DNA of 64,000 nt from Maribacter forsetii DSM 18668. Its GTDB lineage: Bacteria; Bacteroidota; Bacteroidia; Flavobacteriales; Flavobacteriaceae. The DNA lies in the NCBI RefSeq assembly GCF_000744105.1, contig NZ_JQLH01000001.1, forward strand, positions 1,426,001 through 1,490,000. The letters are read 5' to 3'. Positions 36,059-44,303 of this stretch are shown here, in pieces. A program made the position numbers and the translations under genes. Position 1 is the stretch's first letter, and each line of letters begins with the position of its first letter. The notes under the pieces were generated by a model. It did no database searches. It was not told the DNA's origin and saw only the letters and a list, made by a program, of their open reading frames with translations.

Positions 36059-37414
36059 ATGCCGTTGTTTACCGATTTAAAAATATCTAGAAACTTAGAA
36101 AAAGCTCTTGATGATTTAGGTTTTGAAAATACTACTCCCATTCAAGAAAAAGCTTTTCCTATAGTAATGAGTGGTAGTGATGTAGTAGGTATTGCACAGA
36201 CAGGTACGGGTAAAACTTTTGCTTATTTGCTTCCTATTTTAAATACACTGAAGTTTTCTAAAGATATTCACCCCAAGGTTATTATTCTAGTACCTACACG
36301 AGAGCTTGTGATACAAGTAGTGGAAGAGGCGGAGAAGTTGGCTAAATACGCAGGTATTCGCATTCTTGGTGTATTTGGTGGTAAGAGTATGTTGCGTCAA
36401 AAAGAGGCTCTGGCATTGGGTACGGATGTTCTCGTAGCAACACCTGCAAGATTGTATGATTTAATTCTTACCAAAGCAGTTCAATTAAAACAAGTGAAGA
36501 AGCTTGTAATTGATGAGGTCGATGTCATGCTTGATCTAGGCTTTAGGTTTCAGCTCGTAAATATTTTCGAACTATTACCACAGAAGAGACAGAATATTAT
36601 GTTTTCTGCTACGATGACCGACGATATTGAATTGTTCATTACGGATTTCTTTACCGGAGTTCAAAAAATTGCTATTGCCGTTAGTGGAACTCCTTTAGAG
36701 AATATTACCCAATATGGCTACGCTACACCTAACTTTTATACAAAAGTAAATTTGTTGGTCAACTTGTTACAAGATGAAGAAACCTACCATAAGGTTTTGG
36801 TATTTGTTTCAAGTAAGCGAAGTGCCGATTTACTATTTAAAGAATTGGCAGAATTTTTCAGTGAAGAAATCTGTATTATACACTCCAACAAAACACAGAA
36901 TTATAGACTACGTTCCATAAATCAGTTTGACGAGGGTAAGAACCGTATTTTGGTAACTACAGATGTTATGGCACGTGGATTGGATTTACAAGAGATATCT
37001 CACGTAATTAATTTTGATACGCCAACATATCCAGAAAACTACATGCACCGAATTGGTAGAACGGGTAGGGCAGAGAAAGAAGGTACTTCAATTTTAATGT
37101 ATACACCAAAAGAAGAAGAAGCAAAAGACGCTATAGAAGAGTTGATGTCGCATAAGGTAAATCTACAACCTTTGCCTGATGGAGTTGAAATTGCCACTCA
37201 ACTTACTTTTGATGAGCAGCCAAAGCATAGAGAGCGTGAAAACCCGCTTAATATAAATGAAGAGGAACGTGGAGCAAGTTTTCATGAAAAATCCGATAAG
37301 AATAAGAAAGAAAATCAAGGTGGTTCTTATAAACGTATTATTAAAAGGAAATACACCAAACCAAAGACCCGTGGAGATAAGAACTACGGTAAACGTGGTA
37401 GAAACAAAAAATAG
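36059..37414 (+). CDS. DEAD-box RNA helicase (DEVD variant)
   Basis: ATP-dependent RNA helicase, 451 aa, for ribosome assembly or RNA turnover. Q-motif region FENTTPIQEKAF, motif I AQTGTGKT, Ia PTRELV, motif II DEVD instead of DEAD, III SAT, V RGLDLQEI, VI HRIGRTGRA. A basic low-complexity tail (KRIIKRKYTKPKTRGDKNYG) probably binds RNA. The ATG at 36059 is preferred over a GTG at 36050. Confidence 0.92.
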   Translation: MPLFTDLKISRNLEKALDDLGFENTTPIQEKAFPIVMSGSDVVGIAQTGTGKTFAYLLPILNTLKFSKDIHPKVIILVPTRELVIQVVEEAEKLAKYAGIRILGVFGGKSMLRQKEALALGTDVLVATPARLYDLILTKAVQLKQVKKLVIDEVDVMLDLGFRFQLVNIFELLPQKRQNIMFSATMTDDIELFITDFFTGVQKIAIAVSGTPLENITQYGYATPNFYTKVNLLVNLLQDEETYHKVLVFVSSKRSADLLFKELAEFFSEEICIIHSNKTQNYRLRSINQFDEGKNRILVTTDVMARGLDLQEISHVINFDTPTYPENYMHRIGRTGRAEKEGTSILMYTPKEEEAKDAIEELMSHKVNLQPLPDGVEIATQLTFDEQPKHRERENPLNINEEERGASFHEKSDKNKKENQGGSYKRIIKRKYTKPKTRGDKNYGKRGRNKK

Positions 37415-37511
37415 AAATATTTACTTCATTATAATGAATTCTGTTTTCCACTTCTATAGTTGCTTTTAGAGCCCAATTATAGGGGTGTCGTAAATTTCAT
37501 GTACTCAAAAA

Positions 37512-37668
37512 TATCGATTAAATACACTTCAAATCGGTGTGTTGTTTTTAGACCAAAAACCATTCGTCGACACTTTTTGTCGATTCGTCACAGATTTTTA
37601 CGCTAGCCGAAAATTATAGCAGTTTAGCGAGGGGAAGAGGTATTATCCTTGACCTGAAACTACTTTTA
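37512..37668 (+). promoter_or_regulatory. Upstream region of small secreted protein C, with direct repeats
   Basis: TATCGATT (37512), two ATTCGTC copies 21 nt apart (37562-37568, 37583-37589), GCGAG (37627-37631), exactly 29 nt, then TACTTTTA at 37661. The two-turn spacing of the ATTCGTC copies resembles sites of tandem-binding regulators such as LytTR proteins (inference). It shares its layout with the region before 30007. Confidence 0.5.
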
Positions 37669-37687
37669 TATTGTTCAATATTACAAT

Positions 37688-37945
37688 ATGAAAGCATTAT
37701 TTACCTTACTGATAGTTATTTTCGCCGGAGCATTAGCATTGGCACAAACTCCCCTGACAGATGATAAAATTAACACTACTGAAGTGGGTGTTGTTTTGGC
37801 TGATAGCTCTGACAATACTGGCAACGAAAAATCGTTTGAAATCACTGATGAAACGTCAGTAGCGCGTTTATACAGATACGCAAATGCTAGAATTAACAAA
37901 GAATTAGCGTTCGCTACAAAGAAATCATACGGTAAGTTGGCATAA
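37688..37945 (+). CDS. Small secreted protein, ARLYK family member C
   Basis: 85 aa. The signal peptide MKALFTLLIVIFAGALALAQ is followed by an acidic middle (DDKINTTEVGVVLADSSDNT) and the basic module VARLYRYANARINKELAFAT then KKSYGKLA. The module aligns with the paralogues without gaps up to the TK(K/A) step. The family-type upstream arrangement is present. A tiny membrane-protein gene follows 51 nt later and may share the transcript. Confidence 0.75.
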   Translation: MKALFTLLIVIFAGALALAQTPLTDDKINTTEVGVVLADSSDNTGNEKSFEITDETSVARLYRYANARINKELAFATKKSYGKLA

Positions 37946-37996
37946 TCTTTGCCATATATTAAAAGGTGCAATGAAGCACCTTATAAATTTTAAATT

Positions 37997-38116
37997 ATGA
38001 TGATACTTTCAATTTTAATACCAGCACTTATTGTTATTGCAACTATTGCTTTTACTTCAAAAAACGAAAAAAAAGTACGTCCAATTAAAGTACCTGTAAA
38101 CAAGCGTAAATTTTAA
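37997..38116 (+). CDS. Very small single-pass membrane protein
   Basis: 39 aa: one hydrophobic helix at the N-terminus (MMILSILIPALIVIATIAF) and a strongly basic tail (TSKNEKKVRPIKVPVNKRKF). It follows small secreted protein C on the same strand and overlaps the convergent amidohydrolase stop by 4 nt. Below usual gene-calling length, but the clean helix-plus-basic-tail composition supports it. The function is unknown. Confidence 0.55.
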   Translation: MMILSILIPALIVIATIAFTSKNEKKVRPIKVPVNKRKF

Positions 38117-39702
38117 TTTTTAACGCCAGGCTGCTTAATAGTATAGTTACTTTTAGCTTTAGCTTCATCTACTTGGCGCTTTACATCTGCCAGTAGCGCT
38201 TTGGAATCATAAATGATTCCGTCCTTTACGGTGTATTTTACACCACCAACCCGAACCACCTCATTGTCCTCGGTAAGTTTTATAGCTCCCGTACCATATA
38301 ATACTTTGAAATTTTGTAGCGGATTTTCCTCAACAATGACAAAGTCTGCCAATTTGCCTATGGTTACCGAACCTAATTTGTCATCCATTCCTAATGCCTC
38401 TGCACCTTTCAATGTTGCAGATTGTATAATTTCTAAAGGATGAAACCCAGCTTCTCGCATTAATTCTAGTTCTCTTATATAGGCAAATCCGTATAATTGA
38501 AAAATGAATCCGGAATCTGATCCCGTGGTTACTCTACCACCTCTATTTTTATATTCATTGATAAAGGTCATCCAAAGTTTATAATTTTTTCTCCACCCAA
38601 CTTCTTGTTCCGTTCCCCAATCATGCCAGTACGATCCATGAGATACTTTGCTAGGCTGATAAAACTCCCATAAAGATGGTAATGTATAATCTTCATGCCA
38701 TTCAGCTCGTCTAGCTCGTTGCAAATCTCTACTGGCCTCATAGATGTTGAAAGTTGGGTCCAAGGTGAAATCAAGTTCCAATAGTTCGTTCATTACATTG
38801 TTCCAATGTTCAGAATAAGGTTCTGCAGCTTGTTCCCATAATTTACCTGCATTTTCAAAGCGATCTTGTTCGTTTTGGTAATTATAGTCCAACGGGAAAT
38901 CTTGTACTGTTCTATCGTCGAACAAAGCTTCTGGCAGTCCGTACCAATGCTCCATAGAGGTTAACCCCGCTCTGGCCGAATGTAAAACATTCCAACGGGC
39001 AACACTCATTTGCGCATGGTGGCAAGCAGAGCCTAGTCCTAATTTTTTGTTCTCGTCCAGTGCCGCTGCCATAATTGCCGGTTCTGCTCCAAAAAACTTG
39101 ATGCCATCAGCACCTTTTTTAGCATTGGCACGTACCCATTCTCTTGCTTGATCAGGGGTAGATATGGGAATATCATTTAACGGATTAAAAGATTTACTCG
39201 TTTGCCCAAAGGCTGTGTAGGATATAATACGCGGAGCTATAATTTCATTTTTTTCGCTTTTGCGTTTTAAGTCAAGGGTGACATCAATACCTCTACCGGC
39301 AACTTCACGCGCGGTAGTTACACCATGAGCCATCCAAAGTTTAAATACATAATCAGGGTCTGCACCTTGGGCATCACCGCCAATATGTGTGTGCATATCA
39401 ATAAAACCGGGCATTAAATACATGCCGGTACAATCAAGTTCCTTACCGCCTGTTTTTAATTGCGGTCTTTTGGCATCATCAATGGCGACACCCGGGTAGC
39501 CAACTACTTTTACGTCTTTAATAATATTGTTTTCTACCACTATGTCTATAGGACCTTGTGGTGGTGCACCGTTGCCGTTAATAAGCATAACGCCTCTAAT
39601 GATCAATTGGGAATGTGGACCATCGCCTTCTAAGGATTGGGCGTTGACGGAAAGCAATACAGTGAAAGTCATTGCGGTTGCAAGTAGTAATTTGTGGAAC
39701 AT
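38113..39702 (-). CDS. Secreted amidohydrolase (imidazolonepropionase-like)
   Basis: Metal-dependent hydrolase, 529 aa, with a signal peptide ending SVNAQ. GFIDMHTHIGG near residue 100 is the HxH metal motif, KFFGAEP provides the carboxylated-Lys position, GSACHHAQ and SMEHWYG give later His ligands, and TTGSDSGF the final Asp. The C-terminal composite domain contains GMDDKLGSVTIGKLADFVIV. The substrate is unknown; secreted members often act on dipeptides or lactams. The 3' end meets the tiny membrane gene. Confidence 0.85.
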   Translation of the reverse strand: MFHKLLLATAMTFTVLLSVNAQSLEGDGPHSQLIIRGVMLINGNGAPPQGPIDIVVENNIIKDVKVVGYPGVAIDDAKRPQLKTGGKELDCTGMYLMPGFIDMHTHIGGDAQGADPDYVFKLWMAHGVTTAREVAGRGIDVTLDLKRKSEKNEIIAPRIISYTAFGQTSKSFNPLNDIPISTPDQAREWVRANAKKGADGIKFFGAEPAIMAAALDENKKLGLGSACHHAQMSVARWNVLHSARAGLTSMEHWYGLPEALFDDRTVQDFPLDYNYQNEQDRFENAGKLWEQAAEPYSEHWNNVMNELLELDFTLDPTFNIYEASRDLQRARRAEWHEDYTLPSLWEFYQPSKVSHGSYWHDWGTEQEVGWRKNYKLWMTFINEYKNRGGRVTTGSDSGFIFQLYGFAYIRELELMREAGFHPLEIIQSATLKGAEALGMDDKLGSVTIGKLADFVIVEENPLQNFKVLYGTGAIKLTEDNEVVRVGGVKYTVKDGIIYDSKALLADVKRQVDEAKAKSNYTIKQPGVKN

Positions 39703-40103
39703 AAAGAGGTTGTTTGAGTTAGTTACCTTAAATATAACTAAAGCCTCAGAAATTATGGGTGACTGTAAACCAAACTTTTAATTAATTAGATACGTTTTAA
39801 GGTTATATCTTAGGAAATTGAGAGTATAAGCAGAAATATTAAAAAACTATAATTTAAGTAACTATATCAATTTAATTCTTAGACTTCTATAATAATCACA
39901 ACTAAAATCAACAGTTCTTTATATTATAAATATAGGAGGGATATTAATCTTAATTCTTATGGTTCTTTTGGATGTATGTGAACGGTGTAGTGCAGGGTTT
40001 CGTTGCTTGTTTCAGTACTGAATTTGACAAATAAATCACAGTTGGAAAGTCTGTGAGGACATTCGTAAGTAGGTTATAACTAGCTATGAAATATACATAT
40101 TGT
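39703..40103. other. Gene-free 401 bp before the intron remnant
   Basis: AT-rich and without a recognised gene or repeat. The last 14 nt (ending TATACATATT) resemble the sequence just before the second intron copy (TATACACGTT), as expected for a shared intron target site. Confidence 0.4.
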
Positions 40104-40497
40104 GTGTGCCTAGTATGGGCATCTTTATCTAATAGTAATATAAGGGTTTATCTAGAGGCTCAAGTCCCTTATGCGCTGGCGTAAAGTTTGGAAGTATTAG
40201 TAAGTCGCAAGGGTGGTAACCGCGAGGTTACATCTGAAATAAGCGAGACTACAAAACTCAGTACTGACCCTTCGGCTATGCTCAGAATGTACCCTATATA
40301 GAGGCATATTTACATGGTTAAGCAAGCGCATTATTGTAATACCCAAAGATTACCAAAAATTTAGTTGTAGCCAATGCCTAGATGAGAAGATAGTGCCAAG
40401 GTAGAAGAGCTTTGGTTTTATGAATTGCAAACCACCGTGCGTCCGTAGGTGTTAGAGGTGGATGGTGGGATTTATAATTCAAGACCGTCTATTCGAT
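40104..40497 (+). mobile_element. Degenerate, internally deleted group II intron copy
   Basis: The first ~220 nt match the intron at 42190 closely, including AGTATGGGCATC, CTCAAGTCCCTTAT, AAGTCGCAAGGGTGGTAACC and ACTACAAAACTC. Sequence then diverges after about 40320. A weak domain V/VI-like end is present (CACCGTGCGTCCGTAGGTG, then ACCGTCTATTCGAT at 40484-40497). There is no maturase gene, and domain V pairing looks damaged. Its 3' end supplies the last five codons and the stop of the membrane-protein gene on the other strand. Confidence 0.65.
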
Positions 40498-40925
40498 TGT
40501 GCGTTCGTTATTCCTTTTGTCGGTTTCCATTTTTTTAGTCCACCACATAGAAATAAAACTCCTATAGCTATTGAAATTAAAGAATATACTGTTTTTGAAA
40601 TAGTGCAGACTTCATGTCTCCACATATCAAAGATTAATTCTCCAACTCCACGAAAAATATAAATTCCGGCAATTAAGAATACACCTAAATTTGAAAAGGG
40701 TAGTTTTTTAAACTTGTCATCTGCTGAAAGTCCATATAGTCCAAATATGGTAAACATAATTGAAACAAAAATTGTTAATAAGTATGGAAATGAAGAGTTT
40801 ATTTGAGCAAGTTCAATCATTTCTTTTCCAATCCCTGTAATTTTAAACATCTGTTCAGCCCAAATAAGTCCAACAATATGTGAGAATGCAATTAGAAAGT
40901 TTATATATCCACCAATTTTTAACAT
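40479..40925 (-). CDS. Four-helix membrane protein, C-terminus altered by intron remnant
   Basis: 148 aa with four hydrophobic segments (INFLIAFSHIVGLIW; YLLTIFVSIMFTIFGLYGL; LGVFLIAGIYIFRGVGELIF; VYSLISIAIGVLFLCGGL). No family is recognised. The final residues SNRRS and the stop codon lie inside the 3' end of the intron remnant (40479-40496), so the original C-terminus has probably been lost. It is co-directional with, and 11 nt after, the SRPBCC gene; the TetR gene lies further upstream. Confidence 0.65.
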   Translation of the reverse strand: MLKIGGYINFLIAFSHIVGLIWAEQMFKITGIGKEMIELAQINSSFPYLLTIFVSIMFTIFGLYGLSADDKFKKLPFSNLGVFLIAGIYIFRGVGELIFDMWRHEVCTISKTVYSLISIAIGVLFLCGGLKKWKPTKGITNAQSNRRS

Positions 40926-40936
40926 TTTAAATAAAT

Positions 40937-41368
40937 TTATTTTTCAACTAATAGTTGAAGCTCGTTATTCATTTTATCAAACACTTTTAATTCTTTGAAA
41001 ATTTGTTTACGAAAGACAGAGGAAATAACACCTTGTAATTCCCATTTTTGGATGAATGTAATATGCTCTTTGTCTATTTCTTTAATAATAAAGTAATGTG
41101 TTGCTTGAAAGAACCATTTTCCTATTATTTTTTGAGTAGCTGAAAATGATTGAAAATTCTTTTTGCTAATTGCAGTTGCCTTAAAATTAGAATGTTTACC
41201 ATTTGTTTGTGAAATTGTTACGTCAAATTTTCTTCCAAGTATTAAACTGTCATTATTGTTCAATGTTAGAACAGAATTCCACTTTGGATAACTTTCAAAG
41301 TCAGTTAATACGTTCCAAGCTGTTTCTTTTGTTGCTTTTATGTCTATTTTAATTTTATATTCTTTCAT
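40937..41368 (-). CDS. SRPBCC-domain (polyketide cyclase/START-like) protein
   Basis: 143 aa forming one SRPBCC fold. The N-terminus EYKIKIDIKATKETAWNVLT with FESYPKWN is the typical first strand and helix pair, and FIIKEIDKEHITFIQKWELQ a later strand. Such proteins bind hydrophobic ligands. It lies between a TetR regulator and a membrane protein on the same strand, suggesting a small ligand-responsive set. Confidence 0.8.
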   Translation of the reverse strand: MKEYKIKIDIKATKETAWNVLTDFESYPKWNSVLTLNNNDSLILGRKFDVTISQTNGKHSNFKATAISKKNFQSFSATQKIIGKWFFQATHYFIIKEIDKEHITFIQKWELQGVISSVFRKQIFKELKVFDKMNNELQLLVEK

Positions 41369-41433
41369 TTTTTGTGCGTTTGCATATGGTAATAGGGAGC
41401 TACTAATTATTAGGGGAAGAACGATTTTTATTA

Positions 41434-41985
41434 CTAATATTCTATAAATTGGTTTAATTCCTGTTTAACTATCATTTGGTAATTAGTACTTTGTTTTTCA
41501 TACCTAATCATTTCGTGATAACCTATTAAATGTTTGTATAACAAAGAAGATTTAATATTTGCATCATGCTCTGAATAGCCCATTTCTCGTAATAATCTAT
41601 TCACAAATTCGATTCTTTGAGAGTCAATTTTTTCAATAATAAATTTGGTCTTTTTTTCTTTTTCGGCATATCGTTTTAAATAAAAAATGAAATCTTGCTG
41701 CGGCATTTTTTTATAAGAAAGCTTTATTAACGTTTTAAATTTTTGTACAGCTGATTTTTCGTTGTTGGTTAAATAAATGATCTGTTCAGTTTCGTTGCTT
41801 ATCCAAAATTCTATTAGTTGTTGGATAAACTCTTTTTTAGTTTTGAAATGCCAATAGAAGCTGGACTTGTTTACATTCAGTTTTTTAGCCATCTTTTCAA
41901 TTATAACCCCTGAAATTCCTTTTTCTGAAAAGAGTTTGAAACCTAAATTAATCCAGTCTTGTTTTTTTGCTATTATTTTTGGCAT
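41434..41985 (-). CDS. TetR/AcrR-family transcriptional regulator
   Basis: 183 aa. The N-terminal helix-turn-helix is clear: GFKLFSEKGISGVIIEKMAK then LNVNKSSFYWHFKTKKEFIQ. The C-terminal ligand-binding part is typical in length. A large inverted repeat directly upstream (41989-42049) is a likely operator, so the gene probably regulates itself and the SRPBCC and membrane-protein genes downstream. Confidence 0.9.
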   Translation of the reverse strand: MPKIIAKKQDWINLGFKLFSEKGISGVIIEKMAKKLNVNKSSFYWHFKTKKEFIQQLIEFWISNETEQIIYLTNNEKSAVQKFKTLIKLSYKKMPQQDFIFYLKRYAEKEKKTKFIIEKIDSQRIEFVNRLLREMGYSEHDANIKSSLLYKHLIGYHEMIRYEKQSTNYQMIVKQELNQFIEY

Positions 41986-41988
41986 AAT

Positions 41989-42049
41989 TAGACGTTAACG
42001 TTTAATAATTCGAATGTATAATAAATAATTTAATAAACGTTACCGTCTA
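41989..42049. promoter_or_regulatory. Paired inverted-repeat operator of the TetR gene
   Basis: TAGACGTTAACGTTTAATAA (41989-42008) faces the inverted copy ending GTTACCGTCTA (42030-42049), with 21 nt between. Arms match at 18 of 20 positions, and each arm contains TAACGTT, nearly palindromic itself. It begins 4 nt before the TetR start codon. Confidence 0.65.
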
Positions 42050-42189
42050 TTAAATTATTTTATAATAAGATAAATTTTAAAGAAATGGTTTAGGGTTTGT
42101 ATGCTAGGATTTTCCGAAGGAAAATAAAACATAGTAAAATTCCAAGGATCTCTGACTATAGACTAAACCATAATTGTTTTATACACGTT

Positions 42190-42823
42190 GTGTGAATTCA
42201 GTATGGGCATCAATATCTAATAGCATTCTAATAATTTATCTAGAGAGCTCAAGTCCCTTATACGCTGGCGTAACGTTTGGAAGTATTAGTAAGTCGCAAG
42301 GGTGGTAACCACGAGGTTACTTTTAAAGAAAGAGAGACTACAAAACTCCGCACTGAACCTTCGGCTATGCTTAGGGTAAACCAAGCAGGAATCGTATACA
42401 GAGGCATATTTACTTGGGTAGACAAGCACACTTCGGCAGGCTCAGTGTATCGCATCAGTGTAACGCTCCAAGGACATCAAGAGGGTAAATGTGTAGATAC
42501 GGCAGGGATTGAGGTCAAGAAGATGTTCTTAACTTGAGAGGTCTCCAACGTTACGTGTAGCTACATGGAGAAGTCAGCTGAGGTCATAGTACTTACAGGC
42601 AATAAGCTAGGGCAATAGCCTGGAGGTCTCACGAATAAGGAAGTACTAAACGTTAACTCTCGTCTGGATTCGTATAGGAATCGGTTTGACCGATAGCCTA
42701 TACTTAGAAAGACAAGTACAGTATAAGTTCTGATATAATGAACCGTTGTACACGATGCCCGTACGTACGGTGGTGTGAGAGGCGCACTCCGTTCCTAATT
42801 AGGGGCGGAGCCGTCTACTCGAT
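42190..42823 (+). mobile_element. Group II intron without maturase ORF
   Basis: About 634 nt. It begins GTGTG (42190) and ends CCGTCTACTCGAT (42823). Domain I signatures: CTCAAGTCCCTTAT, AAGTCGCAAGGGTGGTAACC, GAACCTTCGGCTATGCT. GGAGAAGTCAGCTGAGGTCA (42567 region) and AATAAGGAAGTACTAAACG match the part that normally precedes the maturase gene. A good domain V follows (about 42740-42776; ACCGT...GTACGTACGGTGG), then domain VI with stem CTCCG/CGGAG. Domain IV is short, with no reverse-transcriptase/maturase frame. It lies 11 nt beyond the stop codon of the PIN gene. Confidence 0.8.
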
Positions 42824-42834
42824 TGAGCAACGTT

Positions 42835-43317
42835 TTATAAGTCGAGGATACCAAAAGTTTCTGAATAAGGGATATCGATACTGATAATATCAAACTTAGG
42901 TTTTAACCCTTTTTTGAGAAGTGCCAATGTGCTTTTCGAGCGAACATCTGATGTAACAAAATGTGTTATGGTCTTGTCTACATCTGCTTGTGCAAATAGT
43001 TTGGAGTCATTTGGTATTATAGCTCTAGGGTGAAGACTTGATAAGCTAATTTTGTTTTCTGTAAATATTATTTTGGCAAATTCACCAGCTCTTTGAGCTT
43101 CTTTAAGGTTTAAAGGTAATATTTGAATATTCATAAGAGGCAAATCTTCTAATTTACCTAAAACACAATACTCAGCTATTGTTACAGTAGAAACTTTTAA
43201 TGTGATTTCTTCTTCAAGGAAGTATTTATAATAGCCAACGGCGTTTGAGTGAAGCTTGTCTTCATCATTGAGAAGACGTATAAAGAAACTAGTATCAAGT
43301 AAAACACTATGCTTCAT
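42835..43317 (-). CDS. PIN-domain protein (VapC-like putative toxin)
   Basis: 160 aa. SVLLDTSFFIRLLN gives the first catalytic Asp, VSTVTIAEYCV the conserved Thr/Glu, and FAQADVDKTITHFVTSDVRS the later acidic residues (FVTSD), so the PIN nuclease site appears complete. Start chosen at ATG 43317, with a GTG at 43323 as alternative. It overlaps the end of the upstream unknown gene by 11 nt, like a toxin following its antitoxin, but that partner is not a known antitoxin family. Confidence 0.75.
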   Translation of the reverse strand: MKHSVLLDTSFFIRLLNDEDKLHSNAVGYYKYFLEEEITLKVSTVTIAEYCVLGKLEDLPLMNIQILPLNLKEAQRAGEFAKIIFTENKISLSSLHPRAIIPNDSKLFAQADVDKTITHFVTSDVRSKSTLALLKKGLKPKFDIISIDIPYSETFGILDL

Positions 43318-44086
43318 AACCACCTCTAATATCTATTAACCATTCGTCAGGATTAATCTTTTTCCAGCTCTTTTTCGCTTTTTCGATTAGACTATTTAAA
43401 TATGTTTTATCAAATTTTGGATTATAATCTATTAATTCTAAAAGCTTTAATGACTTTGTGTCTACTTCTCCCGTTTCCAGATTCTGAAGTCCTAGCGCTC
43501 TAACCCCAAATCTTCTATAAAGTAGATTCTCTTCTCTTTCTTTTAGAAATTCCTGTCCAGTTTCTATTGCCAAATAGCCATAATCTTGAGTGTCGAGATG
43601 AATATTAGCTTTACTCTTTCCTCCGGCATCTCTTAGGATTCCATAAAAATAAAGTTCTGCCTCCACCCAAGTTTTTTCCGTTTGAACAAAACGAGTAGAA
43701 GGATTTATTGTCAATTCATAATCTTCTTTTATGGAAGTTTTGATTTGAAATTCATAATTTTTTTGTCTCGATAAATTTTGAATGTTTTCTATTGCCCTTG
43801 CAGTTTTTAATTCCAAGAAGTCTATTGAATTATTAGCCTGAACTTGTGATAAAATAGCACTAAAACCAATTATTGCTTGAATAGTAGTTTTGAATTTGTG
43901 TCTTACAGAGCCTTCTTCAATATCATAAGTTATGATAGGTCTGTCCTTTTTATTATTTGGGTATAGTAAATCCTCTACATTTTGCAGTATAGCTGCAATT
44001 TGCTTTATATCGTAGTTGTCTGGGCTTAAGTCCTTATGCCCTGATTTACCCACTACTCGGATTTCTATTTCCCCAACTTTCTCCAC
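43307..44086 (-). CDS. Unknown protein coupled to the PIN gene
   Basis: 259 aa, soluble, no signal or membrane helix. I do not recognise the family. The N-terminal part has VVGKSGHKDLSPDNYDIKQI, the middle a beta-rich run (YDIEEGSVRHKFKT), and the C-terminus IEKAKKSWKKINPDEWLIDI. There is no helix-turn-helix or AbrB/PHD-type DNA-binding motif. It is coupled by an 11-nt overlap to the PIN gene, so a partner or antitoxin role is possible but unproven. The 217 nt upstream contain no gene. Confidence 0.6.
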   Translation of the reverse strand: MEKVGEIEIRVVGKSGHKDLSPDNYDIKQIAAILQNVEDLLYPNNKKDRPIITYDIEEGSVRHKFKTTIQAIIGFSAILSQVQANNSIDFLELKTARAIENIQNLSRQKNYEFQIKTSIKEDYELTINPSTRFVQTEKTWVEAELYFYGILRDAGGKSKANIHLDTQDYGYLAIETGQEFLKEREENLLYRRFGVRALGLQNLETGEVDTKSLKLLELIDYNPKFDKTYLNSLIEKAKKSWKKINPDEWLIDIRGGYEA

Positions 44087-44303
44087 AATTCAAATGTACA
44101 AATAATTGATTTATACTATAACTTTCATTTATTGCAAATGTTGCACAACAACTGTATAAGATAACAAATTACTATATCTATCTTATTTACGTACCAAAAT
44201 AACACAAATCACCATCCTTTATCAGTGATGGTATTATATATCAAATAAAATTTAGGACTAAGTTCTACCTTTCAAGTATAAGTAGTGAATATAGTATACT
44301 CCT

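Noticed and set aside
42277..42537. 86-codon open frame on the plus strand inside the intron region
   Set aside because: It lies in domain I-III sequence of the group II intron, whose motifs it follows; composition is RNA-structural and no protein family fits.
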